A stretch of DNA of 64,000 nt. It comes from Hydrogenophaga aromaticivorans. Lineage in GTDB: Bacteria > Pseudomonadota > Gammaproteobacteria > Burkholderiales > Burkholderiaceae_C. Positions within the stretch are counted from its first letter, which is position 1; every line of letters begins with the position of its first letter. A model generated the notes under the pieces. The model did not search any database and was not told the DNA's origin. It saw only the letters and a program-made list of their open reading frames with translations. A program made the position numbers and the translations under genes. Of this stretch, positions 25,053 through 34,213 are shown piece by piece. The stretch lies in the NCBI RefSeq assembly GCF_013387465.1, contig NZ_VYGV01000003.1, positions 124,001-188,000 on the forward strand, in the 5' to 3' direction.

Positions 25053-26306
25053 TCAGGCCCGGTGCGCCGGCTCCGGTGCGCCGCCGTGGTCGCGGCTGGT
25101 GGCGAGCATGCGGATGAGGCCGCGGTTGACGACCTCCAGCCCCATGTCGTGCTGCTCGCAGATGGACGGCAACTGGTGCGGGCGATCGAATTCGCCCTGC
25201 GCGCGGGCGATGTCGAGCAGCGGGTGGTAAGGACCGTCCTGGCGCAGCAGGGCATCGTAGATGCGGCCCGAGAGCGGCAGCTTGTTGAGCAGGTCGCCCA
25301 GCGGTTGTTGTTCCAGGCGGTCCAGCTGGGCGAACAGGGCCGCCAGGTAGACCTCGGCGCGCAGGTTTTCTTCGGAACTCGGGTCCAGCAGGTGCTGGGC
25401 CAGGCGGGCCCGCATGACCTGGGCATAACGGATCGGGTGCAGCGCGGCATCGGTGTCGCTGCCCGGGAGCTGGGTCGAGAGCCAGGCGCCCAGGGCGGTG
25501 AAGCCGAGCATCATGATCGCGTGGCGCAGGGAGTCGATTTCGTGCTTCAGGCCGTAGGCGGCGGAGTTGACCAGCAGCAGCAGCCGGTAGGCGAGCACGG
25601 GGTCCTGGCGCACGAAGCGTTCGATCTGGTCGAGCGAGCTGTCGCGGTCGATGGCCTGACGGATCTGGGCGATCACGCTGGCGTCACAGGCCATGGGCTG
25701 GTGGCGCCAGGTGTGGAGCACGTCGTCTTCGGGCCAGCCCGCCAGCCCCCAGGCCTCGGCTTCGTCGAGGCAGTGGGTGGCCAGCGCGTGGCTGCAGACG
25801 CCTTCGTACAACTGGCCGGGCACGATCGGGGTGCGGCGAACCACCGGGGACGCGCCGTCCACCGGCCGGGAGCGCAGGGCCTCCAACGCTTCTTCGGCGC
25901 TGGGGCACAGCAGGCTGCGCACGTCGAGCGGCGCGATCACTTCGCGGCGCACATCGGCCAGCGGCGCGTGGCGCAGCAACTGGTGGCCCCGGCGGATGGC
26001 GACGGCCAGCCGGGCCATGCCCTCGGGCGTGGTGAACCAGGCGCCCGGCACCTCGATCCAGGTGTGGTGCACCGGCTCGGTGTTGAGGGCCTGCTCCAGC
26101 AGCGCGGCCGAGGTGAACGACAGGATCAGCAGCGGCGCGGCCGCGGGCCAGTCGCCGCCCAGGTTCTGCATCAGGTGCTGGGCGTCCACCGACTCGTGGT
26201 GCACGGTCAGCACGTTCAAGCGCACGGCCGCGAGCTGGCGGCGGCGGTTCCACACCGGCTGGTAGGTCAGCGCGACGCTGTCAAGAACCGTGTGGTGGTG
26301 GAGCAT
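25053..26306 (-). CDS. HDOD-domain protein with a degenerate EAL-like N-terminus
   Basis: The 417-residue protein has a C-terminal HDOD domain (about 200-410; [39 protein letters not shown]). Its N-terminal 190 residues occupy the place of the EAL domain in YuxH-type proteins but lack the catalytic EAL and metal-ligand motifs, so c-di-GMP hydrolysis is not expected. Such proteins act as signalling scaffolds. It lies 3 bases after flgL on the same strand, so it is probably co-transcribed with the flagellar operon and may link motility to c-di-GMP (inference). Confidence 0.82.
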   Translation of the reverse strand: MLHHHTVLDSVALTYQPVWNRRRQLAAVRLNVLTVHHESVDAQHLMQNLGGDWPAAAPLLILSFTSAALLEQALNTEPVHHTWIEVPGAWFTTPEGMARLAVAIRRGHQLLRHAPLADVRREVIAPLDVRSLLCPSAEEALEALRSRPVDGASPVVRRTPIVPGQLYEGVCSHALATHCLDEAEAWGLAGWPEDDVLHTWRHQPMACDASVIAQIRQAIDRDSSLDQIERFVRQDPVLAYRLLLLVNSAAYGLKHEIDSLRHAIMMLGFTALGAWLSTQLPGSDTDAALHPIRYAQVMRARLAQHLLDPSSEENLRAEVYLAALFAQLDRLEQQPLGDLLNKLPLSGRIYDALLRQDGPYHPLLDIARAQGEFDRPHQLPSICEQHDMGLEVVNRGLIRMLATSRDHGGAPEPAHRA

Positions 26307-26309
26307 GCA

Positions 26310-27530
26310 TCACCCGATGTACTGGAACAGCGAGAGGCGCTGTACCTGCGCATACGACTGCAGCGCGGCCTGCAGCCCGGTCTGCTGATTCTGGAAGTCC
26401 GAAATGCCCTTGATCATGTCCAGGTCTTCGAGGCGCGATTTTTCGCTCTCGTGGTCCACCATGCGGTCGGACAGCAGGCCGTCGACCGCTTCGCCGCGGT
26501 TGAGCCATTCGCCGGCCTGGGCGCGTGCCAGCAGCACGCGGTCGTGCCCGGCGTCGAGCTCGGTGAGCGAGCGGCCGATGGTCTGCGTGAGCTGGGCGGA
26601 CTGGCCGGTGCTGGCGCCGCGCAGCGCGTCCACCGCGTTCTGCATCACCTGGAACAGATCGGTCGGCGCCGTCACCGGGAGCAGCTCCACGGTGTCGCCG
26701 CTGGCGGGCTGGCCCAGCATCTGGAAGGACATGCCGTCGAACTCGATGGAGCTGCCCGACATGTAGGGCACGCCGACCTGGCCGGCCACCGGCGTGCCGG
26801 TGGTGGTGTTGGTCACGGTGTACTGCATCACACCGGCCACCTGGGCAAAGCCGATGCTGTAGTCGTTGCCGGTGAGCGCGCTCGGGTTGGTGACCTGGCC
26901 CATGTCGGTGCGCACGCTGCCGGTGTTGCCGGCCGGCAGGTCGAGGCGGAAGGTGCCGTTGGCTTCGGGCACGCGCATCCAGATGGCGTTGCCGTCCAGG
27001 GCCTGCGGCAGGCTGTTGCTGCCGGTGGCTTCCTGGCCGCGCTGGCCGTCAAACCGCACCACCCCGGCGCCGCTGGGGCCGTAGAGCTCGACAAAGGGTG
27101 TGGACGAGCCGCCCAGGCCGCCAAAGAGGGTGCGGCCGAAGCTGTCTTTCTGGTTGACCACGCCGAGCAGGCGCTCGCGCAGGCCCTCGATCTGCTGCGC
27201 CAGGTCTTTGTATTCGTTGCCGCTGTAGCCGCCGTTGCCGGCCGCCACCAGCAGGTCGCGCACGTCCTGGATCAGCTCGCCGGCGTCGCCCAGTGCGCTC
27301 TCGGCCTGGGTCAGGCTGGTGCGCGAGGCTTCGAGGGAACGTTTGTCCGCCTCGACCCGCGACAGGCGGTTCTGCGCGGTTTCGGAGAGCACCGCGGCCA
27401 CCGGGTCGTCGCTGGCGCGCTGCACCCGCTTGCCGGTGGAGATGTGTTCCTGCAGGGTGGTCAGATCGGCCTGGCGCTTGTTCAGGGCGGCGATCGTGTT
27501 GTCGTAGCTGTTGGCGGTGGCGACTCTCAT
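26310..27530 (-). CDS. flgL: Flagellar hook-filament junction protein FlgL (HAP3)
   Basis: The 406-residue protein has flagellin-like terminal helices: MRVATANSYDNTIAALNKRQADLTTLQEHISTGKR at the N-terminus and IKGISDFQNQQTGLQAALQSYAQVQ near the C-terminus. FlgL joins hook to filament after FlgK. It lies 26 bases downstream of flgK. Length fits the longer betaproteobacterial FlgL forms. Confidence 0.95.
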   Translation of the reverse strand: MRVATANSYDNTIAALNKRQADLTTLQEHISTGKRVQRASDDPVAAVLSETAQNRLSRVEADKRSLEASRTSLTQAESALGDAGELIQDVRDLLVAAGNGGYSGNEYKDLAQQIEGLRERLLGVVNQKDSFGRTLFGGLGGSSTPFVELYGPSGAGVVRFDGQRGQEATGSNSLPQALDGNAIWMRVPEANGTFRLDLPAGNTGSVRTDMGQVTNPSALTGNDYSIGFAQVAGVMQYTVTNTTTGTPVAGQVGVPYMSGSSIEFDGMSFQMLGQPASGDTVELLPVTAPTDLFQVMQNAVDALRGASTGQSAQLTQTIGRSLTELDAGHDRVLLARAQAGEWLNRGEAVDGLLSDRMVDHESEKSRLEDLDMIKGISDFQNQQTGLQAALQSYAQVQRLSLFQYIG

Positions 27531-27556
27531 GGCGGGGTTCCTTCGGGTGCGTGCGC

Positions 27557-29470
27557 TCAGCGGCCCACGGTCTGCAGCAGCGTGTCGAACGTGCTCTGCG
27601 CGATCTGCAGGAACTTGGCCGAGGCCTGGTAGGCCTGCTGGAACTGCAGCAGCCGCGCCGCCTCTTCGTCGAGGTTGACGCCCGAGACGGCGGCGCGCGC
27701 GGTCTCGGTGCTGGTGGCCAGCTGGCCGGAAAAACTGGCCGAGAACTTGGCCCCCTGCACCTGGGTGCCGAGGTGGGACAAGACGCTGGTGTAGCCGTCG
27801 GCCAGCGCCACGCCTTCGAAGGTGGCCTGGTCGCGCAGCGCCAGCACGGCCTTGGCGTTGCCGGCGTTCTGCTGGGTGCTGCCCGCGGGGGCGGCGGCGA
27901 TGTCGAAACTGTCGCCCGGGCTCGGGCTGCCGCGCAGCGTGAGGCTCCAGCCGTTGAACTGGATCGGCTGGCCCGGCGTGTAGTTGTAGCTCGCGGGCGG
28001 GCCGGCGTTGTCGGGCGGCGGGTTGCCCGGGCCCAGACCGGTGGCGGTGAAGCTGCCGTCGGCCAGGAAGGTGATGTTCACCGGGTCGGTGAGGTTGGCC
28101 GACGGGTCGGTGGCGTACAGGCTTTCGATGCTCAGGCCGCTGGCGTTGGCGGTGCCAGGCGTCACGGCCACCGGGCTGGCCGCGGCCAGGCTGTCGGGCG
28201 AGCCGATGGCCAGGTTCATGGCGCGCGCCACGTTCACGTAGGGGCGCACCAGGAAGCTGTCGCCCACGGCGCTGGCGCCGGCGTCCAGCTGAAAGCTCAG
28301 GCCGTCGAGCTCGGCGGGCAGGCTGGCGAACGAGGTGCTCACGCCATCGGACAGGCGCTGGATGCTGACCCCGGCGGCTTCGAACCGGACGCGGTAATCG
28401 GACGCCATCAGCGCGGTCGGGTCGCTGACCTCGCTGTGGATCTGCGCCGTGCCGGTGTTGCTGGCGGCGGGCAGGCCGGCGGCGTCGGCCGCGGGCGCGA
28501 AGAAGTCGCCCCCGGCATTGCCCAGCTGGTCCACCCCCAGGTTGTGCTGGGTGTTGATCTCGGTGTTGAGCGCCAGCGCCATGCGCCCGAGCAGGTTCTG
28601 CATCTCGGGCAGGTCTTCGCTCAGGAATTCCAGGTCGCCGCCGATCTGGCCACCGAGCGCGGTCTGGGGCAGCTCGCGCGTCACGCCGCCCTGCACGAAG
28701 CCGACGCGCAGCTGCGAGTTGTCGGTGGTGTCGCGCGTGGCGACCAGGGCGTTGGCCTGGCGGCCCAGCACCAGCGGCTGGCTGCCGGCCACGAACACGC
28801 TGACGCTGCCATCGTCGGCCGCCACGGTGCTGGTCTGCACGTACTGGTTGAGCTCGCTGAGCAGCGCGTCGCGCTGGTCGAGCAGGTCGTTGGGCTCGCC
28901 GCGCGAGTTCCCCGTATCGATGATGCGCTGGTTGATGGTGGCGATGTCCTGCGCCAGGCGGTTGACCGCCGTCACCGAGCTTTCCACCTGCTGTTGCGCG
29001 CCATAGGCCAGCGCGTCCATCTGGCCGGCGGTGTCGCGCAGGCGGGCGGCCAGCTCGTCGGCGCGCGCGATCACCACCACACGGGCCGACTGGTTGGTGG
29101 GCGCGGAGGCCACGTCGGCCCAGGCGTTGAGCATGTCGTTCATGGCCGCCCCCAGCCCGTTCTCGCCGGTGGGAAACAGCGATTCGAGCTTGGTGAGCTT
29201 GGCCAGGCGCTCGGCGTCGGCCGCCGCCACCGAGGTGGCCAATTGCGCTTCGCGCGTGAGGTAGGCGTCGTGCGAGCGCGAAACGGTGCCCAGCTCGACG
29301 CCCTTGCCGAAGTAGTTGCCGCCGAGCTGCTGGTAGCCGGCGCTCTGGGTGTTGACCGTCTGGCGCGAGTAACCGGCCGTGTTGGCGTTGGCGATGTTGT
29401 GGCCAATGACCTGCAGCGCCGCCAGGTTGGTGGACAGCGCGTTGGCACCGATGTTGAGGGCGGAGGACAT
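27557..29470 (-). CDS. flgK: Flagellar hook-associated protein FlgK (HAP1)
   Basis: The 637-residue protein has the rod/hook N-terminal signature NIGANALSTNLAALQVIGHNIANANTAGYSRQ and the C-terminal SGVNLDEEAARLLQFQQAYQASAKFLQ that forms the coiled core. It is the first hook-filament junction protein and is guided by the chaperone FlgN, which is also encoded here. The middle (about 300-560) is a variable, glycine/serine-rich surface domain. No sigma-28 promoter is evident in the 118 bases upstream, which hold a short copy of the intergenic element. Confidence 0.96.
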   Translation of the reverse strand: MSSALNIGANALSTNLAALQVIGHNIANANTAGYSRQTVNTQSAGYQQLGGNYFGKGVELGTVSRSHDAYLTREAQLATSVAAADAERLAKLTKLESLFPTGENGLGAAMNDMLNAWADVASAPTNQSARVVVIARADELAARLRDTAGQMDALAYGAQQQVESSVTAVNRLAQDIATINQRIIDTGNSRGEPNDLLDQRDALLSELNQYVQTSTVAADDGSVSVFVAGSQPLVLGRQANALVATRDTTDNSQLRVGFVQGGVTRELPQTALGGQIGGDLEFLSEDLPEMQNLLGRMALALNTEINTQHNLGVDQLGNAGGDFFAPAADAAGLPAASNTGTAQIHSEVSDPTALMASDYRVRFEAAGVSIQRLSDGVSTSFASLPAELDGLSFQLDAGASAVGDSFLVRPYVNVARAMNLAIGSPDSLAAASPVAVTPGTANASGLSIESLYATDPSANLTDPVNITFLADGSFTATGLGPGNPPPDNAGPPASYNYTPGQPIQFNGWSLTLRGSPSPGDSFDIAAAPAGSTQQNAGNAKAVLALRDQATFEGVALADGYTSVLSHLGTQVQGAKFSASFSGQLATSTETARAAVSGVNLDEEAARLLQFQQAYQASAKFLQIAQSTFDTLLQTVGR

Positions 29471-29503
29471 GTCAGTGGCGCCCGGCCGCCCGAAGGCGCT
29501 GAC

Positions 29504-29552
29504 GCACCCCCTCGGGGGGCAGCGAACGAAGTGAACGTGGGGGCTGTTTCAT
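29504..29552 (-). repeat. Stop-anchored intergenic element, copy 4 (short form)
   Basis: Reading on the minus strand it begins ATGAAACAGCCCCC, followed by the TTCACTTCG block and a CCCCCCGAGGGGG hairpin. It lacks the second hairpin and tail. It lies 37 bases past the flgJ stop, farther than most copies. Confidence 0.6.
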
Positions 29553-29588
29553 CCTAGTGGCTCACGAAGTGGGCTGGCAACGGGGTGG

Positions 29589-30452
29589 TCATGTCTGCGC
29601 CCGTTGCAGGCTCAGGGTCATGTTGATGGCCCGGCTGAGCTTGGCCGCGTACTGCGGGTCGGTGGCGTAGCCGGCCTTCTGCAGGCCGCTGGCAAAACCC
29701 TGCACCGAACCGACCTGGTCCATCACCTGGTCGTAGCGCGGGCTCTTGGTGATCAGGCGCGCGTAGTCGCGGAAGGAGTCGGCGTAGGAGTCGTAGGCGC
29801 GGAACTTCGCCACCGTCTTGCGCGGTGTGCCGTTGACGTATTCGGTGGTGGTGATCTCGGCGACCTTGCCCTTCCAGGCAGACGTGGCCTTGATGCCAAA
29901 GAGGTTGAACGACGGCGAACCGTCCGCGTTGCGGATCTCGCTCTTGCCCCAGCCGGTTTCGTGGCCGGCCTGGCCGATCATGTAGCTCGCCGGAATGCCG
30001 GATTCGCGCTCCACCGTCGCCGCGGCCTGGCTGTGCTGGTCCACAAAACCGGCCTGCCGCGCACCGCCCGAGGCGCGCGACACGGTGCTGGCCATGGGCG
30101 CGGTCTTCGTGGCATCGGCGGCGGCCGGTTCGGCAGGCGCCATCTGGCGGCTGAGCTGGCGTTCGATGGCGCCCGACAGACCACCGGGCATGCCCGAGAG
30201 CTGCACGGCGAACTGCTGGTCGAGCAGGTCGTTGCCCAGGTTGCCGCCCTCGCCTTCGAGCAGGCCGGACTTCATGGTCGCCTCCCGCATGCTCTTGATC
30301 AGTTCGCGCATGAACAGCGCCTCGAACTGCTTCGCGGTTTCCTTCAGCGCGGCCTTGCCCTTGTCGCCCTCCTGCCCCGCGCTGAACTTCAGCGCGTTGA
30401 GCGACCCGGGGTCGCTGGCCAGGCGTTGGTTGGACAACCCAGGGGTGTTCAT
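29589..30452 (-). CDS. flgJ: Flagellar rod-assembly protein and muramidase FlgJ
   Basis: The 287-residue protein is the two-domain form of FlgJ. The N-terminal rod-capping domain (about 35-95) contains AKQFEALFMRELIKSMREA. The C-terminal glucosaminidase domain (about 125-285) contains the catalytic-Glu motif QAGHETGWGKSEI and SFNLFGIKA. It cuts peptidoglycan so that the rod can pass. It abuts the flgI stop directly. Confidence 0.96.
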   Translation of the reverse strand: MNTPGLSNQRLASDPGSLNALKFSAGQEGDKGKAALKETAKQFEALFMRELIKSMREATMKSGLLEGEGGNLGNDLLDQQFAVQLSGMPGGLSGAIERQLSRQMAPAEPAAADATKTAPMASTVSRASGGARQAGFVDQHSQAAATVERESGIPASYMIGQAGHETGWGKSEIRNADGSPSFNLFGIKATSAWKGKVAEITTTEYVNGTPRKTVAKFRAYDSYADSFRDYARLITKSPRYDQVMDQVGSVQGFASGLQKAGYATDPQYAAKLSRAINMTLSLQRAQT

Positions 30453-31625
30453 CTAGATCACCTCGAGTTCGGCGTTCATCGCGCCGGCGGCCTTGATCGC
30501 CTGCAGGATCGCGAGCAGGTCCTGCGGCGTGGCGCCCAGGCCGTTGAGCATGCGCACCAGATCCGACAGCTGGGGCGCTGCGTCCATCTGGATGATGGCG
30601 CCGCTGTCCTGGCTGATCTTGATGTCGGCTTTTTCGGCCACCACGGTCTCGCCCTTGGACAGCGGGTTGGGCTGGCTGATCACCGGCGTGGAGCTGATGG
30701 TGACCGAGAGGTTGCCATGCGCCACGGCGCAGGAGCCGAGCGTGACCGCCTGGTTCATGACGATGGAGCCGGTGCGGGTGTTGATGATGACGCGCGCGGC
30801 CGGTATCGTGGCTTCGAGCTGCAGCTCCTCCACTTCGGCCAGGAAGCTCACGCGGGCGTCGGGGTTGGCCGGCGCGCGCAGGCGCACCACGCGCCCGTCC
30901 ACGGCACTGGCCACGCCGGCGCCCATGCGGGCATTGACCGCCTCGGCCACGCGGCGCGCGGTCAGGAAATCGGACGAATTCAGGCCGAGGTCGATGGTGT
31001 CGCCGAGGGCGAAAGCGGTCGGCACGCTGCGCTCGACCTGCGCACCAGCGGGGATGCGACCGGCGCTCAGGTGGTTGATCTGCACCTTGCTGCCGCCGGC
31101 CGAAGCACCGGCGCCACCGACCAGCAGGTTGCCCTGGGCCAGGGCGTAGATTTCGCCATCGGCGCCCTTGAGCGGCGTGGTGATGAGGGTGCCGCCGCGC
31201 AGCGATTTGGCGTTGCCCATGGAGGACACCGTGACGTCGATCATCTGGCCCGGCTGGGCGAACGCCGGCAGTTGCGCGGTCACGAGCACCGCGGCCACGT
31301 TCTTGAGCTGCACCTTGGCATCGGCCGGCAGGTTCAGGCCGAGCTGCTGCAGGTAGTTGCTCATGCCCTGCGAGGTGTAAGGCATCTGGGTCGTCTGGTC
31401 GCCCGTGCCGTCGAGACCGACGACCAGGCCGAAGCCGGTCAGCTGGTTGCTGCGCACGCCCTGCACCGCGGCGATCTCCTTGATGCGGATCGCGTGCGCG
31501 TCCTGTGGCCAGCCGAGCCAGGCCAGGCCCGCCAGCAACAGGCTGCTCCAGACCATCAGCTGGCGCAGCCAGGCCATGCGGCCGGTGCGGGCAACCAGGC
31601 GGGTGGGGTGGGACAGCGGGTGCAT
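30453..31625 (-). CDS. flgI: Flagellar P-ring protein FlgI
   Basis: The protein forms the periplasmic P ring around the rod. The signal peptide core WLRQLMVWSSLLLAGLAW ends at DAHA, and the mature part starts IRIKEIAAVQGVRSNQLTG, typical of FlgI. The start is uncertain: ATG 31625 (390 residues) is given. ATG 31652 (399) and ATG 31577 (374, which best fits the usual length and signal peptide) are alternatives. The adjacent flgH stop at 31673 permits all three. Confidence 0.94.
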   Translation of the reverse strand: MHPLSHPTRLVARTGRMAWLRQLMVWSSLLLAGLAWLGWPQDAHAIRIKEIAAVQGVRSNQLTGFGLVVGLDGTGDQTTQMPYTSQGMSNYLQQLGLNLPADAKVQLKNVAAVLVTAQLPAFAQPGQMIDVTVSSMGNAKSLRGGTLITTPLKGADGEIYALAQGNLLVGGAGASAGGSKVQINHLSAGRIPAGAQVERSVPTAFALGDTIDLGLNSSDFLTARRVAEAVNARMGAGVASAVDGRVVRLRAPANPDARVSFLAEVEELQLEATIPAARVIINTRTGSIVMNQAVTLGSCAVAHGNLSVTISSTPVISQPNPLSKGETVVAEKADIKISQDSGAIIQMDAAPQLSDLVRMLNGLGATPQDLLAILQAIKAAGAMNAELEVI

Positions 31626-31672
31626 GGGGTTCACCAGGTACGGGGACTTCATGACCCTGATGCTAGGCCGCA

Positions 31673-32365
31673 TCAGAACGGGAAAACGTTCAAAAAGAAC
31701 CGCGACAACCAGCCAATTGAGAGCGCTTCGCTGACCGCACCGCGCCCTTTGGACTCGATGCGCGCGTTGGCCACCTGGGTGGAAGCGACCACGTTGCCGG
31801 GCCGCACGTGGCGCGGATCGACCGTGCCGGAGAAGCGCAGCACGTCGACGTTGTTGTTGACGCCGATCTGTTTCTCGCCCGCCACCAGCAGGTGGCCGTT
31901 GGGCAGCACCTGCTGCACGGTGACCGTGATCACGCCCGAGAAGTCGTTGGCGTTTTCGTTGTCGCCCTTGCCGGCGAAGTTGTTTTCGGACTCGCCGCCG
32001 AGGTTGAAGTTGCGGTCGCGCGTGAGCTCCTTGGCCACGATGCCCGGCAGGGCCGAGACGCCGCCCGAAGCGCTGCCGCTGCGGTCGATCGAAGCGGAAG
32101 ACGACTGGCTGGCGCTGATCTTCTCGGTGATCTGGACCGTGAGGGTGTCACCGGGCCAGCGCGCACGCGGGTCTTCAAACGCGGGGCGGTAGCGCGCGGT
32201 CTGGAACAGGCTGCCGTTGGTGGGCGTGGCGACCGCCGCGGCCGGGTAGTTGATGGGACCGGCCGGCACCACCTCGACCGGCTTGGTCATGCAGGCGGTG
32301 AGGGAAATCGCAACGCCCAGGCAGGCCAGCGGACGGGCGAGTTGGAACAGGAAAGCGCGGATCAT
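31673..32365 (-). CDS. flgH: Flagellar L-ring lipoprotein FlgH
   Basis: The 230-residue protein has a lipoprotein signal (ISLTAC, Cys at about 24) and the family's PGDTLTVQITEKISASQSSS and GHLLVAGEKQIGVNNNVDVLRFSGTVDP motifs. FlgH forms the outer-membrane L ring. ATG 32365 is chosen because an earlier in-frame start at 32491 would translate the intergenic element upstream. Confidence 0.96.
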   Translation of the reverse strand: MIRAFLFQLARPLACLGVAISLTACMTKPVEVVPAGPINYPAAAVATPTNGSLFQTARYRPAFEDPRARWPGDTLTVQITEKISASQSSSASIDRSGSASGGVSALPGIVAKELTRDRNFNLGGESENNFAGKGDNENANDFSGVITVTVQQVLPNGHLLVAGEKQIGVNNNVDVLRFSGTVDPRHVRPGNVVASTQVANARIESKGRGAVSEALSIGWLSRFFLNVFPF

Positions 32366-32420
32366 GATGGTCTTTCGATGCAGCGTTGCGGAGGCGCGAA
32401 GGGTTTTCGACCAGGGATCC

Positions 32421-32507
32421 CGCGGAACCGGCTTCGCCGGGCCGCCAGGATCGCCCCCTTGAGGGGGGATGCGGCTACGCGCAGCGAGCAAGCAACGGGG
32501 GTGGGTC
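32421..32507 (-). repeat. Stop-anchored intergenic element, copy 5
   Basis: On the minus strand it runs from the C-rich end beside the flgG stop (32512) through TCCCCCCTCAAGGGGG and GGCCCGGCGAAGCCGG to GGTTCCGCGGGA. It separates flgG from flgH. Confidence 0.85.
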
Positions 32508-32511
32508 TGTT

Positions 32512-33294
32512 TTACAGCTGACCTAAGCGTTGCAGCATCTGGTCGGAGGTCTGGATCGCCTTGGAATTCATCTCGTAGGCGCGCTGGGTCTGGATCATGG
32601 TCACCAGCTCCTGCACCACGTTGACGTTGGAGGTCTCGACATAGCCCTGCATCAGGGTGCCCAGCCCCGCTGAGCCGGGCGCGCCGTTGACCGGATTGCC
32701 CGAGGCCACGGTCTCGGTGTAGAGGTTGCCGCCGCGCGGCTCCAGGCCGGCCGGGTTCACGAAGCTGGCGAGTTCGATGTTGCCCACCTGCTGCGGCTGG
32801 GCATTGCCCGGCAGCTTGACCGTGACCACGCCGTCGTTGCCAACGGTGACGCTCTGGGCTTCGGCCGGAATGGTGATGTCACCGGCCACGGGCAGGCCGC
32901 TGGCGGTGACGAGCCGGCCCTGGGCGTCCACCTGCAGGCTGCCGTCGCGGGTGTAGCCGGTGGTGCCATCGGGCAGGGCCACCTGGATGAAGCCGCTGCC
33001 GTTGATGGCCAGGTCGAGCTGGTTGCCCGACTGCTGCAGGCTGCCCTGCGTGAACGAACGCGAGGTCGCCACGGTGCGCACGCCCAGGCCGATCTGCAGG
33101 CCGGTGGGCAGGTTGTTCTGCTCGGTGTCGGCGGCGCCAACCTGGCGCAGGTTCTGGTACATCAGGTCCTCGAACACGGCGCTGGCGCGCTTGAAGCCGT
33201 TCGTGGACACGTTGGCCATGTTGTTGGAGATCACGTCCAGCTGTGTCTGCTGGGCCTGCATGCCGGTCTTGGAAATCCAGAGGGAATTGATCAT
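32512..33294 (-). CDS. flgG: Flagellar distal rod protein FlgG
   Basis: The 260-residue protein is the distal rod subunit. It begins [36 protein letters not shown], the canonical FlgG start, and ends with the rod/hook C-terminal motif [28 protein letters not shown]. The length equals that of the E. coli protein. It lies 12 bases after flgF. Confidence 0.98.
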   Translation of the reverse strand: MINSLWISKTGMQAQQTQLDVISNNMANVSTNGFKRASAVFEDLMYQNLRQVGAADTEQNNLPTGLQIGLGVRTVATSRSFTQGSLQQSGNQLDLAINGSGFIQVALPDGTTGYTRDGSLQVDAQGRLVTASGLPVAGDITIPAEAQSVTVGNDGVVTVKLPGNAQPQQVGNIELASFVNPAGLEPRGGNLYTETVASGNPVNGAPGSAGLGTLMQGYVETSNVNVVQELVTMIQTQRAYEMNSKAIQTSDQMLQRLGQL

Positions 33295-33306
33295 GGTGTG
33301 CTCCTA

Positions 33307-34047
33307 TCAGCCATTCATGCTAAGCAGCCGCGAAGCGGTCTGGTCGTTCTTTTCGCCGTTCTGCAGCATTCGCATCTGCAGCTCGAACTGGCGCGAGACG
33401 GCGATCATCCCGACCATGGCCTCGATGGGGTTCACGTTGCTGCCTTCGAGCGCGCCGCTCTGCACGCGGGCCTGCGCATTGGCAGGCAGCGGCTCACCCT
33501 GCGTGCCGCGGAACAGACCGTCTTCGCTGCGCCTGAGGCGGTTCTCGCCATCGGATGTGACGAGCTTGAGCTTGCCCAGGGCCTGCGCCGGCTGGTCGCC
33601 CACGCGCGCATTGACACTGCCGTCGGCGCCGATGTCGATCTGCGCGTTGGCGGGCACGACGATGGGCGCACCGCCGTCGCTGAGCACGGGCAGGCCCTGG
33701 GCGCTGACGAGGGTGCCATCGGCGTTGACTTCAAAGGCACCGGCGCGGGTGTAGGCCTCGGTGCCGTCCAGGCCCTGCACCGTGAAATAGGCGTCGCCCT
33801 TGGCGGCGACGTCGAGGCTGCGCCCGGTCGGGTTGATCGGACCGGGGGTGTCCAGGTGACCGGCGGTGGCTTCGAGCGCGAAGACGCGCGTGGTGGAGCC
33901 GTCGCCGCGCACCGGCACCGCGCGGAAGGTGGCAAGCTCGGCGCGAAAGCCCGGCGTGGACGCATTGGCCAGGTTGTTGGCCAGCACCTGCTGGCGCTGC
34001 TGCGCCGCGTTGGCGCCGGTCATGGCGGTGTAGATCATGCGGTCCAT
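33307..34047 (-). CDS. flgF: Flagellar proximal rod protein FlgF
   Basis: The 246-residue protein has the rod N-terminus MDRMIYTAMTGANAAQQRQQVLANNLANASTPGFR and the FlgF-type C-terminus MVGMIAVSRQFELQMRMLQNGEKNDQ. ATG 34047 is supported by GGAG 6 bases upstream. A copy of the intergenic element separates it from flgE. Confidence 0.97.
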   Translation of the reverse strand: MDRMIYTAMTGANAAQQRQQVLANNLANASTPGFRAELATFRAVPVRGDGSTTRVFALEATAGHLDTPGPINPTGRSLDVAAKGDAYFTVQGLDGTEAYTRAGAFEVNADGTLVSAQGLPVLSDGGAPIVVPANAQIDIGADGSVNARVGDQPAQALGKLKLVTSDGENRLRRSEDGLFRGTQGEPLPANAQARVQSGALEGSNVNPIEAMVGMIAVSRQFELQMRMLQNGEKNDQTASRLLSMNG

Positions 34048-34118
34048 GCGGATCTCCGATGGGTTTCGATACGAACTGCGTGGGCACAAACACACCCTCT
34101 GCGACCGACGGGACTTGC

Positions 34119-34205
34119 GCCCAGGGCACCGCGGGGCCGGCTTTGCCGGACCGCCAGTGCCGCCCCCTTGAGGGGGTCGCGCGAAGTGCGGCGGGGGTGT
34201 TTCAT
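34119..34205 (-). repeat. Stop-anchored intergenic element, copy 6
   Basis: On the minus strand it starts ATGAAACACCCCCGCC 8 bases after the flgE stop and continues with GCACTTCGCGCG, CCCCCTCAAGGGGG and GGTCCGGCAAAGCCGG. This is one of the best-preserved copies. Confidence 0.88.
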
Positions 34206-34213
34206 AGTCTTGA

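Noticed and set aside
25062..27632. Plus-strand open frame of over 850 codons antisense to the HDOD gene and flgL
   Set aside because: Shadow of well-supported minus-strand genes; low-complexity translation without motifs.
29604..32192. Plus-strand open frame of over 860 codons antisense to flgJ, flgI and flgH
   Set aside because: All three underlying genes are standard flagellar genes; the antisense translation shows no domain.
32366..32491. Extended N-terminus of FlgH
   Set aside because: The extra residues translate the intergenic element; the start at 32365 gives a proper lipoprotein signal.
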